A stretch of DNA of 64,000 bases from Collybiopsis luxurians FD-317 M1 (Eukaryota > Basidiomycota > Agaricomycetes > Agaricales > Omphalotaceae), in contig KN834760.1 of assembly GCA_000827265.1 (NCBI GenBank), positions 28,626-92,625 on the forward strand. Direction: 5' to 3'. The position numbers and the translations under genes are program-made. Each line of letters opens with the position of its first letter. Positions within the stretch are counted from its first letter, which is position 1. Positions 1-11,277 of this stretch are shown here, one piece after another. A model generated the notes under the pieces. The model was not told the DNA's origin. It ran no database searches and saw nothing but the letters and a program-made list of their open reading frames with translations.

Positions 1-593
1 TGGATGAAGAATCCAATGGGAAGAATTGCACTCCACATCATCAGGCTGCATGAATGAAAATATCACTCAGTAATCTGACACAGTATCAAAAATCTAAAAC
101 ATACTGAGAACCTCCAAAATGCAGCTGACTCTGCATCTGAGAACACATCCTCACTTGGGGGTGGCCGTGGGGTTGGGGGGCAAATAAGTTCAGGCATTGG
201 CTGTGGGATGTATGGCTTGTCAACTACAGCTGGAATGTAGTCAAATTTTGGATGGAAAATGCTTTGATTATGTTTCAATGGATATTTTTCAGCTAGAGTT
301 TTCCAAGTACTACTCAAATAACAGTATAAATGAAAGAGTTGAGACAATAAAAGCAAGAAGTACACTTACTCCACTTCACGAACATGCTCATAGTCTATGG
401 TGATGGAAGGATTTACACCATGTGTTGTGCTAAGGAAAAGCTGCAATCTCAAAGTAAGTCCACTGATACTTGACAGTGAATGATTGACATCTTGAACAGC
501 CCCTTGGCAAGACTTGTAAGGACCATGGACGACTTGGACAATGCATCCGAGCCAAGGGATTGGACCAGAGTATGTTGAGCCTGTCGCAAATCG
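1..593 (-). CDS. Partial KOW-like domain protein, runs off left edge
   Basis: Two exons can be read on the minus strand. The first, about 593-370, encodes a stretch beginning FATGSTYSGPIPWLG and continuing through VQVVHGPYKSCQGAVQDV to ITIDYEHVREVE. The second, about 312-118, encodes STWKTLAEKYPLKHNQ and a proline-rich PPTPRPPPSEDVF segment. A GT-AG intron (369-313) joins them in frame. The pattern of V.GPYK..G.V.DV.. followed by a TIDYEHV strand resembles the KOW/Spt5-like proteins that are abundant and often degenerate in agaricomycete genomes. A further exon seems to lie at 1-50 (reading toward SSHWILHP), so the gene continues beyond the window. The start is not seen. Family assignment is from pattern recall and is tentative; it could be a pseudogene fragment. 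Confidence 0.4.
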
Positions 594-1782
594 CTGTAGA
601 ATAGATATCTTGAGTTAGCTGCATACTTAATCAATCAACAAGCTCATAACATACCGAAGACATTGGCACTAGTATGTATTCGTTATGTAATAGAGCAGGG
701 AGACAGCAGCAGAACTTACGAAGTCGCAGCTGCATCATGAATCGAGTATTTAAAAGCTAAATTGTAGGGGAAATGATTGCATGTATAATAAAATGTCCCG
801 AAATCTATGTATTGAGTCACATTGACTTGGAGTAGCCATGCACGCTAATAAGCTTATCATTGATAGGGCATAAATTAGTAAAACGCATGCTTGACGCACC
901 GGTTACGCACTTGACGCACTTGACGCATTTGACGCACCGGGAAAAAAATTGACGCATTTGATTGGGCATTCAGTGCCGATGCGTATACGCATTGATACGC
1001 ATCTGTATGCATTCAAACGCATCAGGGACAAGATGCGTCAAATGCGTTCAAGTCACACGAAAAAATGCGTGATGCGTATATGTTAAATTGAGTTAATTAA
1101 TGTTTTTTTGCCTTCAATTTCAAGAAATATATTCAAAGAATTGGTTATAATTGTAGTTAATCATTTGATTGTATAATAATTACGACGACATACAAGGTAA
1201 CATTGGTAAAAAAAACATATTTAATCAGCTTTGATACGCACCGTAAAACGCGTGACGCACCGGCGAGACGCATAATTCTACCTACCGTGCCCAGAGAAGG
1301 CCTCGATCCAAAGCTGTTGGCTCTCTTGTCCAACATACCAAGTTGATAGTAAGTTTTCCAGAAATCCTTCGACTCCCTCCGTGGTTGCAGGCAAGGTTTC
1401 CGAGCAAATGTCCGTGACGTAATAAACCAGGTTGTACTTCATCTCTGCCCTCTACCCTAGTACTTGATCGGTAGTTCCGAATCATTGTTAGTAAACAGGA
1501 GGGTGCAATCAACTTGTCAAGCCCCCGATCTCTTCGTAGGCTTGTCGATTTGGATCATGATAAGATGTATATATATAAGTTGTGCAACGTGTCAACGTGT
1601 CAACACATCATGAACTCCTTGCTTCATGTTCAGTAGTTTTCAATCCTCAAGGTCAAACCTTGTCATCATTTGCTTACCAGTATCGGATCGATGTCCAAAG
1701 TCGCACCGTTCAAGATGCCCCGGTATCCATTTATGATAGATGTGTGTTGTTTATTATTTGATCTTTTTTTGATTCCCTCGCA
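594..1782. other. Intergenic stretch
   Basis: No convincing gene is seen. The stretch holds a GACGCA-rich repeat cluster (881-1275, listed separately). The remainder contains only short ORFs without recognisable features. Confidence 0.5.
881..1275. repeat. GACGCA-rich repeat cluster with inverted arms
   Basis: The core word ACGCA recurs many times between 883 and 1272, often inside TTGACGCA or GACGCACCGG. The words at 890-960 lie in one orientation. A block at 1032-1080 carries TGCGTCAAATGCGT in the opposite orientation, so the two can pair as a hairpin. GACGCACCGG reappears near 1254-1263. About 115 bp of plain AT-rich DNA (1085-1200) lies inside. This looks like a subterminal-repeat-rich transposon remnant (many hAT-type elements have such arrays), but no clean terminal repeats or target duplication could be found. 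Confidence 0.5.
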
Positions 1783-2600
1783 ATGAGCAGCCTTGTCTCC
1801 ACCCGCTTGACGATCCTTGTGCTGTCCTTACAAAGTCTCCGAACCTCTTCAGAGATGGAAGTTAACGACACCCTCGCTATTCCCAGAAATACTTGCGATA
1901 ACCTCTATCAATGTCGCAGTCTTTTTCAAATCATTTGGAGTTGCCTTAGTGTTCTCATTGCATGCACCTGGGTCTCTGTCCATCCGAACATGCCTGCACC
2001 TCACGACGGTTTTTGGAGAATTTTGGGACGGAAGATAGGGTTAATGATAGTCACTGTTATCGCACCAGAGATTCTGGTCCTGTGGGCAGTGCGACAATGG
2101 TTTTTGGCTAGAGAGCTGTCTAGACGTGAGTCCTTTTAAACAGGAACATGCTCTCGGAACCACTCATCCGCCTGCTGTAGGATATAGATACAAAGGGTGA
2201 AAAGTTTCAGCCGCATGGTTTTTTCTCATGGGTGGATTTGCTCGGTACCGCGGGGACCATTTTGAATGTGTTCTGAGGTACCCCAGGATTGATTTCCCAA
2301 ATTTCCAATATTGATATTCCTTCCATAACTCTCTCGAATACCTTGCTTCGTACATGGAAGATCTCGATTTCATTGGTAGAATACCAGAATGCGAAATTCA
2401 GGATCGTAGCCACCGCGATGGTTTCGCAAAGTTCATAGTTGTGGGGCAAACAACCTGGTTTATGATCCAACTTTTCGCTAGATGGGCTCAACACCTTCCC
2501 GAATCTTGTGAAGCATAGTCAAGCAAAGTTAACCGGGAGTGTTCTAGAAGTATCCGGGATTGAATGTCCTCCGATGCACGTTCCATTTCAATATTCTCCC
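1783..2600 (+). pseudogene. Decayed multi-spanning membrane protein of a basidiomycete-expanded family
   Basis: A clean 118-codon frame starts at 1783 and carries NLYQCRSLFQIIWSCLSV and ACTWVSVHPNMPAPHD, then two hydrophobic segments ending AVRQWFLARELSRR. These are hallmarks of a multi-TM protein family common in Agaricomycetes, of unknown function. Homologous pieces continue downstream on the same strand: WFFLMGGFARYRGD (about 2212-2254), IPECEIQDRSHRDGFAKF (about 2382-2436) and VVGQTTWFMIQLFARW. TGA at about 2199-2201, TGA at about 2312-2314 and TAG at about 2516-2518 interrupt the reading, and a fragment KYPGLNVLRC near 2549-2578 follows. Introns could remove some stops, but the C-terminal part looks broken, so a pseudogene is more likely. 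Confidence 0.6.
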
Positions 2601-3972
2601 TTCCTTCCCTTCCATGATCATTTCATGAACTCGAGGCGGAACACGAGGCGGATATCCACCATAAATTGAAGGGGATCGATAATACTTCGGATCCCCCCTC
2701 TCCTGGTTCCAAGAACAACGTTCAGATGAAGCACTCACATCAGCCTACAGACTCAGCCCGCTGCAAGTGATGTAGATTAGCGGTCAGAAAGCTACCTGAC
2801 GGATCCAAAATTGGTATAGGCTTCTCATTCATCTACATAGTCACTAGACCAGCTTCAGGCTGTACATGTTCATAAAACGTAGAGCGATCAATAAATGCTG
2901 TTGAGAAACAATTGAATTCCAAGGCTCCCACACGATTACTCAGCCGTGAGGGGTATGATTGGACAGCTTGACTGCACGTTTATTATCTCCCGAACCTTAC
3001 TCATTAAGTACATTACATCGAGTACTCATATCCAATGGCGTTCGTATGCTCTGCTTTGACCGTTAGCTGTTTCGATCGATCATGATCGACGGAAATTGCG
3101 ATCACCAGGATTCGGGTGTGGAGACTTGTTTACACTCCGTTTCAGCGACACCCTGGTCGTTGGCAACACTATTTTCGAACTCGAGCGAGTGAATGTTGCC
3201 TCAGTTTATCATGATATACTTTAGGTCTAAGATAGTATCTATATCTGTTCCGTTGAAGCGGCACCCCGGGAACAGCATCGTTCACAGCCATGTACACTGT
3301 CCGGCCCTTCATAGCATCTAGACGTGCATGTACAAGTTCGTGATATACGGCGATGCGCACAACAGAGCGACTTATCATTCGAGGGGGGGACTCCTTGTAC
3401 CTGGGAGCTACCTCCATCGCGGTGGATCATTGGTAAACGGGATACTTTCGAGTGCGCAATATGATGTACATATGTGTGGTTTCTATCTCTGAAGTTCAGA
3501 TTCTTGGGGTAGGAACTGTTTTTGAGGATCTCGACAAAAAAGAGTGCCGTCATTGTTGTGAGTCATCCAACCAATTTTCCGCAAGCTTGCATATGTAAAA
3601 TTCAATAGAAGCACTGTGTGATACAGGCCATCTACACTACCTTGAATGCTCTAAAACTTACCAAGTTTGTAAAGACTTAAACTTGAAAGGACTTAGAAGT
3701 GGGAGATGATATCGGTCTCACAGGTGTTGATGTTTTGACTTCATATTCTTTGAAGACGAGTCACAAATCTCTTCCGGTACATAAAGCTGATTCATTTACA
3801 AAGACAAGTAACAAGGGCCCATTGGCCTTCAACGTGATATAGACATAGACTTTTCCTATGTTTAAAACGCAGACCTGGTATAGTATAGGATCGGTGGCAG
3901 TCAGAAGATGACATATAGCCATCCGGAATCGGTTACTTACAAGAATAAACTAAGTTGATTTCCCCTCGCGTA
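2601..3972. other. Intergenic stretch
   Basis: Only short ORFs occur. A minus-strand frame at 3169-3417 (80 residues) overlaps another at 3239-3553; neither has a recognisable domain, signal peptide or conserved motif. I see no RNA gene or repeat here. Confidence 0.4.
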
Positions 3973-4393
3973 TTAGGTGCTTGATTTGCAGTTGAATGAG
4001 TTGGCGACATTGGAGAATCCAACGAGGCTGAGATCCTCGAAAGTTCCGTCAACCACTAAGGAAGAGCCGTTGCAAGCTGTACCACTTTATGATACAAACA
4101 GCTTTCAAATCTATTTAGAAGACGCGAGAGGAAAAGAATGCCTACGTAAACAAGGTGCATTCGAGCCCTTCAGGGGTTTGAGCGCTTTTAACTCTACCGC
4201 CCTGGCTCTCCGTGGCGAAACTGATACATGCAGTAGGCAAAGTGATGCTAGTCCAGCCAAAGCAGTCACCCAGGTTGATCTCGGTGCAAGCATCGAGGAC
4301 TCCGTTCCAGAGGCCGACATTTCGGCTCACAGCAGAGGACCAGACCAAGGTGGCGTCAAGGACCAGAGGGAAGAGAGCAAGAAATTTCAACAT
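3973..4393 (-). CDS. Small secreted cysteine-containing protein, 119 aa
   Basis: Two exons: 4393-4146 and 4084-3973, joined by a 61-nt GT-AG intron; the spliced frame is 119 codons plus stop. The chosen start gives MLKFLALFPLVLDATLVW, a good secretion signal, whereas upstream in-frame residues are polar and lack one. The mature part carries LDACTEINLGDCFGWTS, PTACISF, GLECTLFTTGTACNGSS and a C-terminal GTFEDLSLVGF...ANSFNCKSST, giving six cysteines. The layout (C, GDCFGW, TACI, ECTLFT, GSS, L..VGF.N...SF.C) matches a family of small secreted fungal proteins of unknown function. Unspliced, the frame would end after ECTLFT, so the second exon is supported by restoring the conserved C-terminal Cys. 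It may be an effector-like or wall-associated protein, but no function can be claimed. Confidence 0.65.
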
Positions 4394-6325
4394 GGCCGAA
4401 ACTGAACGTGGATTTGTAGATGTAAAGTGGATCCCAAAAAAATTGAAGATATCGTTTGGCATCCTTTTAGCCCTTATAAATAGTAGACAGAGTGTTACCC
4501 CTTTCGAAACGACAAGTCGTATCCGGAATCCTGACCCTGTTCCATGCTATGCGTCAAAAATATGCTTCTATGCATGATTTGCTGTTCGCCTGCTTTGCGA
4601 TGTATATCTCCTGAGCTCATAATTTCTAAATTGGGTACACAAGTAATTGAAGTCGGTGTGTGCCTGTCAGGTATGTTGCTGCCAAGTTGATGATCAGTGA
4701 AAAAGCTAACCTGTAAAATTGTGCGGTGCAGAGCGTCTCGAAGTATCCCTAGTCAATTCTAAATAGCCCCTAAATGACGACTGCTAGACGGTTACGTATA
4801 GTCTATTCCAGAATCGTGGAGAATAAAAAGCGTGCTTCAGTGGAAAACTGGACCAGGAATGTCTCAGGAATGTCAGTCAGAGCCCATCAGGCCACTGGCA
4901 GTGGCACTTTCAAGTTGTTGTATCTTCCTACGACATATTTGAGTGCTCCGTTCTTGTGACCTCAATTGGATCATCTGTGCCTTATGAGCGGGTGGCCAAG
5001 TGGCTCAGTGCAGCAGCCGGTTTTGACAGATGTAATGTTGGAACTTTGGGATCGTTCATCAGTCTCCTCTGGTTTCTAAAAAGTACTTATACTTGCTGCA
5101 CCTGACATGTTTCTAAATTTTCTCAGCTAATTCGAGAGAGGGAATCACATAGTTGGCCATGCCCAATACTCTCTAAAAATAATTACCGTCAACCTAACTT
5201 AAATACCTCTGTTCCTGACCGTCACATGGAGGCAATTTTACGAATAGAAGTACTGAAATGTCATTGACCTTACGTGGGAGTAGTTTGTAGCCGCGGTTAG
5301 AAGGGGCTCGCGTTTGGTCGAAAGGAGCAGAATTGCCAGGGCGGAAAATTTTAATTTTTCCCTAATCGTAAGCGGTAGAGTGCTGTTCCGGCGGTACAGA
5401 TGGTGTGCATCACTGTGCCGTTGCAATAGTTCCAGAACTTGTTCTTCGTCATCATGCCTTTTGTAGTAGCTTCCTTCAGTTCCACGAGGCGGGACAATTT
5501 ATACGGACTTTTACCTTCTTTTACAACCAACCAGTCTCGTGTAATTCCATTTTCTCCATTTTTCTTTCATTTATTTGTTGATTCTTTCGATCAGAAGGCA
5601 GTCTCTCCCGACTCTATGTCCAAATCCGCACTAGAGAATCGCTGTTCTCAGTATTCGCATTTCTTCAGTACTCACGTTGTCATCGGTTCTGATTCAGACT
5701 TATGGAAGTCTAACATGTGCCATTGGTGGTTGTGTAGATACTTTTAAGCTTTCTCCTTCGATCCATTCGAAGAATTGATCTTACTTGAATATTAGTAGTA
5801 GGTCCAACCAGACTCCAGTGTAAGTATTCATGTTTAGAGTAGAATAAGGGCATAGCTATTAGCAAGCTCTGTGGTTTGAGTCTAAAGTTTAAGAGAGCTG
5901 TTATTTCCGAACAAGCACTGGTTCCTGGTAACAAAAGTTTCACACTCACACCTACCTACCATTCCGACATCTTGCCGACGTCCATCTATCCCATTCAGAT
6001 ATATTTTCCCATACGAAGGCACGCAGAGTAGTTAGAAAGCTCTCTAAAGAGCACTCTTCTGATGTTTTCCCCCTTTTAAATCACCATCCGTCTCGTTAGT
6101 TAGCATCAATACCCAGGTAGATATTGATATCAAACGTCGGACGTTCAATCTACAGCGCGTCCAATCATGAGAAGAAAGTAGCAATCCTGGCGCATCTCCT
6201 ACACCGCTGCGCTCATCATAACTTAAGTTTGGGCAGCGGCATCTTATCGGCATTCAAAAATAATTCGGCATAAGCGGCCCGGTCCCCTTGCTCGCTGAAT
6301 AATCCGCTCCTGATTCCCAACCACC
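4394..6325. other. Intergenic stretch
   Basis: Short ORFs occur on both strands (for example 5439-5747 plus and 5710-5949 minus), none with recognisable domains or splice-linked continuations. The last 100 bases should contain the EMC6 promoter; no clear TATA box was seen. Confidence 0.4.
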
Positions 6326-6824
6326 ATGTCCACCGACGCTTCATCAACCGCGCAGCTTCTCTACGCGCCCAATGTGCAGCACAATGCCCTTGTTTTGACC
6401 TCTATTAAATTTATATCATCCGCCTTCGCTGGTGCCGTAGCTGGAATCCTCGGTCTCACCAATTTTGCTGGGTTTGGCTTGTTTGCATGTGCGATGCTGT
6501 GGGCTTCATTCTGTGTATACGTCGTGTGTTGTGGGGGAAGGCTAGGGAGCTATCTGCCTAGTGCAATTGCGGCAGCTCCAAAAGGCAAGGGAAATGAAAG
6601 TGGGAGTGGGAGTGGATTGTTGGAACTGCTGAACCCGGGCTCAGATAATGCGTTTACATTCGTCTTGGTGTGGACGCTATTTTATGGTGAGTGTTGACTG
6701 TTTTCATAGAGAGGAATCATATTCACAGTAATTACTCCTTCTACCAGGGATTGTTCACGGTATGCTATTCCTATACGGCTCCAGCTTGCTGTATCTAATT
6801 GCGCTTTCTCTAGTATATGATTAA
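6326..6824 (+). CDS. EMC6: ER membrane protein complex subunit 6 (EMC6)
   Basis: Subunit of the ER membrane complex, which inserts transmembrane segments into the ER membrane. Three exons are inferred: 6326-6686, a 12-nt microexon 6748-6759, and 6814-6824, giving 127 residues. Introns are 61 and 54 nt with GT and AG ends. The protein shows NVQHNALVLTSIKFISSAFA, the family's AGILGLTNFAGFGLF hairpin, and a C-terminal FTFVLVWTLFYGIVHVYD, which is how fungal EMC6 proteins end. Without splicing the frame would stop right after FYG, so the microexon encoding GIVH is needed to rebuild that tail. Length is normal for the family. A Gly/Ser-rich insert (GNESGSGSG) sits in the loop between the membrane segments. 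It lies between unrelated genes. Confidence 0.9.
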
Positions 6825-6870
6825 CCTGAACGTCCGAACGTTATTGAAACATTCTGTGGGGTTGTTACGG

Positions 6871-7100
6871 TCGAACCAAAATCTCGGATAGAAATCTCCG
6901 ACGTGGAATATTTGCTGAACTTAGTTAATGTACGCTACGACATTTGCAAGTGTAATCCATGCAGAAGGACGTGCCCATCCCAAGTCGAACCAAAATCTCG
7001 GATAGAAATGTCCGACGTGGAATATTTGCCGAACTTACCTTAATGTACGCTACGACATTTGCAAGTGTAATCCATGCAGAGGGACGTGCCCATCCCAAGT
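6871..7100. repeat. Two-copy tandem repeat, 114-bp unit
   Basis: A unit beginning TCGAACCAAAATCTCGG at 6871 is repeated at 6985 with only a few changes; both copies end at GTGCCCATCCCAAG. It lies about 50 bp downstream of the EMC6 stop codon, so it may fall in the 3' UTR or just past it. No coding potential is seen. Confidence 0.85.
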
Positions 7101-7290
7101 GCTCTAAGTTGCTCATGAAGTGAGTGAACGCAAGAAGTGAACGGCAAAAAGACTGATAGCACAGCGACCCTCCACTAAACCATTTTGAGAGAAGTTTTAT
7201 ATTTGTATATTGGTATGGAATTGTCTTCTTGCCAAGTGTTCCTCGCTCCGGAGAGACTACATAATTAAGTCTGTAGAGACGGGGCCCGAT

Positions 7291-7510
7291 CCAGAAAGTT
7301 TCTCCTCGTAGTCAAATAATTTTACGCAACTCGACGAAGCAACTGAATCAAGTACCGCAATAAAATACGGTCTAGAAAGATTCTCTTCTTAGTCAAATAG
7401 TTTTACGCAACTCGACGAAGCAACTGAATCAAGTACTTACCGTAATAAAATATGGTCCAGAAAGTTTCTCCTCTTAGTCAAACGATTTTACGAAACAACT
7501 GAATACGTGC
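7291..7510. repeat. Three-copy degenerate tandem repeat, about 81-85-bp unit
   Basis: Units start near 7291, 7372 and 7457 with the words CCAGAAAGTTTCTCCTC or variants, followed by TAGTCAAA..TTTTACG and CGACGAAGCAACTGAATCA. The third copy is truncated. The array lies in the EMC6-tannase intergenic region together with the 114-bp repeat. Confidence 0.8.
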
Positions 7511-8240
7511 ACCCAATAGACCCTAAAATGAACAGGTGACGCTCAACGAGAAGAAAGGCTTGAGCCTGCTTGAGCCCACGTTGGATGTAGCGTGAATTCG
7601 ACATGGTAAGGATCCACTTATATCTTTTGGGTCCGAAGAGTCAGAGACGTCCCCCAAGGCTAAGAAGATTTTTGGAGAGGCTGAAAATGGATTAAGATGC
7701 CGACGGGTAAGTGTATAGAAAGATCCCGAGAAAACCGGTTAGATGATAGGTACTTAAACATAGTGACATCAAGGGTGGACGGATACACCAAGGACAAGAT
7801 TGCTTAACTGAAAGTACCATCCATAGCTCCCGAAATATTAGATTTCGTCGATATAGGTAGATGTAAATAACTTCAAGAGCGACCAGGGCGGAAAGATGAG
7901 GAACGAGTTGCTGCCAGTGGAGGATGATGAGTGTTGCATCTACGAAAAGGAACTCAATCAGCTCCTTTGTTGGGGCGCCAGTTAGAATATAGCCCATTTT
8001 CACCACCGTGTGTCGGTTTTTTAGAATGGCTAATATATTCCTGTATTCACTAAAGTTGTCCGGGAAGGAAGACAGAAGGATGGAAAGTATTACTTACACA
8101 GCACAGTTCAAAATCTAAACATACAATAAAAATGACCAGGAGGTTGAAGTCGGCATAGGATCCGGTCACTTGTTGATTTTTATGAGGCCATTTTCCCGAA
8201 AAATGGACATCGCTTTCCGCCGTGTGCGGAGAGCTGCAGA
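7511..8240. other. Intergenic stretch upstream of tannase
   Basis: A 104-residue minus-strand ORF (8006-7692) is hydrophobic in places (ALVALEVIYIYLY) but has no recognisable domain and no splice-linked partner exons. Nothing else is seen apart from the tannase promoter at its end. Confidence 0.35.
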
Positions 8241-8248
8241 TATAAAAA
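8241..8248 (+). promoter_or_regulatory. TATA box of the tannase gene
   Basis: TATAAAAA lies 40-47 nt upstream of the tannase start codon at 8288. Fungal TATA elements are commonly 40-120 nt upstream, so this is a plausible core promoter. Confidence 0.5.
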
Positions 8249-8287
8249 CGCACCTTTGCTCGAAGTTTTTCCTCATAATCTTCCTCC

Positions 8288-10060
8288 ATGATATTTTCGC
8301 TACTTCTAACTAGCGTACTTTCCGCGCTCTACTGCACTCAAGCGGCAGCGTTCAACTTCGATTCTGCATGTAGCAGTATTGCGTCTCAGGTTTCCTCCAT
8401 TGAGAATGCAACGGTGTTCCACACGGACCTCGTACCAGCTGGAACAAACTTGACGTTCCCCGACCAGGATCCATCATGCAGCTCTCGCTCCTCTCAGGTT
8501 GTTCCAGTAGATATATGCCGGGTCACTCTAAATGTATCAACCTCGGACAGTTCTGGTATTTTTATGGAAGCTTGGCTCCCTAAGAACTGGACCGGAAGAT
8601 TCTTGAGCACCGGAAACGGAGGCTTCGGAGGATGTAAGTGAAATATTACCTCGTTATGAAAATTCCATCTTGACCACATTTATAGGCATACAGTACGAGG
8701 ACCTTGCGTACTCCATATCATTAGGATTTGCTACGGTCGGAGCTAACAATGGCCATAATGGGACCAGCGGAAGCGCTTTTGTCAATCGCGAAGTTCTGGC
8801 TGATTTTGTTTATCGATCGTAAGTACATAACCAAAAACGAGGTTCATCATTTATAGACTCATTAATAAACATATAGCCTCCATACCAACGTTGTTGTCGG
8901 AAAAGAGATCACCAAGAAGTTCTACGGCACTCCTCATAACACGTCTTACTACCTCGGATGCTCCACCGGAGGTCGTCAAGGCTGGAAGATGGTTCAAGAC
9001 TTTCCAGACGACTTTGACGGTGTAGTCGCCGGATCTCCCGTTATTAATTGGAACAACCTTGAAAATTGGGGTTCTCACTTCCATGACATCCTTGGTAACG
9101 CGAATTCCCCCACATTTATCACCTCGGACCAATGGCTTGGTTTAATCCACGAGAACATTCTTAAACAGTGCGACACCATCGACGGAGTTGCTGATGGTAT
9201 TATCGAGGATCCCAATCTGTGCGACTACAAACCAGAAGAACTTATATGTAGTCCTTCGTCGGGGAACAGTTCAGATTGCTTGACTGCCGCACAAGCAGCT
9301 GCTGTCCGACTGGTCTTTAGTCCCATGTATGATACACACGGAAAGCTGATGTATCCAAGACAACAACCTGGAAGCGAGAACGCCGTATATATCAACGCAA
9401 GTTATGGCCCAAATATATGGGAGTTTGGCCCGGTGAGTAAGATATGCCTCTTTCTAATGTTCTGTCGAACTCAGTACTCTCTAGGATTGGTGGCACTTTG
9501 TAGTTTTTACGCCTTCTTTTGATCTGAATACCCTCAATCTCACGGACTACGAATTCGCGGAGAATCTAGATCCATTCAATATCTCAACTTTCAAAGGCGA
9601 TCTCAGTCCTTTCCAGGCGCGCGGCGGAAAGGTGATCACCTATCACGGTCAGGCTGATATGTTAATCGGTCCCACCGATACGGAGTATTACTATCAACAC
9701 GTCTCTCAGACAATGGGACTTCCACCTGTCGAGATTGACAAATTCATGCGCTTCTTCCGCATCAGCGGTATGAGCCACTGCTCGACGGGTCCAGGCGCTT
9801 GGGAATTCGGACAGACTCTAGCAGCTGCAAGTGGTAATTTAACCGCAGAAACGCTTGATCCTGAGCGAAACGTTTTGACGGCGATGGTAAGATGGGTGGA
9901 GGAAGGTGTTGCGCCGGATACGATTCTGGGGACCAAATATGTCAATGATACTCCTAGCTTAGGAGTGCAGTTTAGCCGAAAGCATTGCCGTTACCCTTTT
10001 AGGAATACTTATAATGGAACGGGAGACAGTACACTTCCGGATAGCTGGTCATGTCAATAA
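8288..10060 (+). CDS. Tannase / feruloyl esterase family protein, secreted
   Basis: Predicted secreted serine esterase that cleaves gallate or hydroxycinnamate esters of plant polymers. Four exons (8288-8633, 8686-8818, 8877-9432, 9485-10060) give 536 residues, normal for the family; introns are 52-58 nt with GT-AG ends. The N-terminus MIFSLLLTSVLSALYCTQAA is a signal peptide. The nucleophile motif is LGCSTGGRQG (Ser189), followed by FDGVVAGSPVINWNN; an Asp in ITYHGQADMLIGP (Asp403) and ISGMSHCSTGPG (His443, Cys444) complete the family's CS-D-HC arrangement, in which Cys188 and Cys444 would form the disulfide bringing Ser and His together. Many N-glycosylation sequons are present. Substrate (tannin versus feruloyl ester) cannot be decided from sequence. 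A broken copy of exon 3 lies at about 19.8-20.0 kb. Confidence 0.93.
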
Positions 10061-11277
10061 AATTCAGCGTGGGATATTTTGGCCGTGGACTAAACCTGGA
10101 GTAGTTTTCCATAGTAGTTTCGGAGTTCAGTTTGCTTTCTGATCAATGGTGTTATTTGCTATCATATTTCATCCATCTCGATTTTAGAATATTGTTGGTA
10201 CTAGATGTTGAAAAACGTTGGGAAGTTCCGCAGAACATTTTGTATATGCTTCTACAAATATAATCGGCCCTTGTGCTCGTTCTCCTAAGTTTGAATCCCT
10301 CCCTGCTGAGGCTCTATCGACTGTTCCTACTCATGAACGCTAGAGAATATCTATAACTTTCCAAACTTTGAGGATCCTATTTCAGGACTCAGACTTTATG
10401 CGTAGCTCGGTGCTCAGAGTATAGGATAAGTAAATTCAGGAACACGAACATCTCACTTGTATCAGCTGTTTTAGGAGCAGGGACCTTACAAGCAACTGCT
10501 GAATCTCGGGAGTGGTAGTGAGACGACCAGGGTTGCATGAAATATGAGAGGAACAAGCAAGAATGGACTTGGACCGGTTGAACTTGGATTTAGTGATAGC
10601 TGATCTAGCTCGCTTTAGTTAGCTGGAAATTGTGCGAGATTTTTCAAGGGAAATAAGGATAATCGATCATGGCCCACTACATTCTGAAATCCTGATCCTT
10701 CTCCTGTACCCAAACATGCCTATATCAGCTGTCTTGCATGTGCAGCATTGGTCATCTCACTTCCTAAGCCTCAGTGATCTTAGGATTATGCCTAATAGAC
10801 AAACTCTGGTATAGCCAGCTAAGGTAAATGAGTGAACTTCTCTACAGGGGACTAAGCTTGTTGACCTTACATTTCTCTACACTTATTCCATACCTCATTC
10901 TGTTCATTATTTAATGAAGTCAAAAGACAAGTCTACAACACTGTTATACCCTTTTGTTTGCTGTTGCTTCCTAAACTGTTTACTGCAAGGGAACCTTTTA
11001 CAACCTCATTACTTGCATACTATACCTTTCAGTCTGGTCTGATGCAGGTTTATATCTAGCCTAGAATATACATATTACCAGTGTGACCTCTATGACATTT
11101 GCAAAGCTTAAATATATTCTAAAGAAAAATGACATAAGAAATGAACAGTATATACATCCAGAGACGTATAATTGACATCAGATGTAGATTGCAACAACTT
11201 GGCCAGTCAGAACACAATATACACTGGTGATCCATAGAATTTGGGTATATGGCTAACTTGGTCCCTTCCTGAATGAA
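10061..11277. other. Intergenic stretch
   Basis: Only one short ORF (10632-10814) and no recognisable domain, RNA gene or repeat. It separates the 3' ends of the tannase (+) and the DUF6534 gene (-), so the two genes converge here. Confidence 0.45.

Noticed and set aside
4987..5035. tRNA-like stretch GGTGGCCAAGTGGCTCAGTG
   Set aside because: It resembles a D-arm, but no matching acceptor stem, anticodon arm or T-loop follows.
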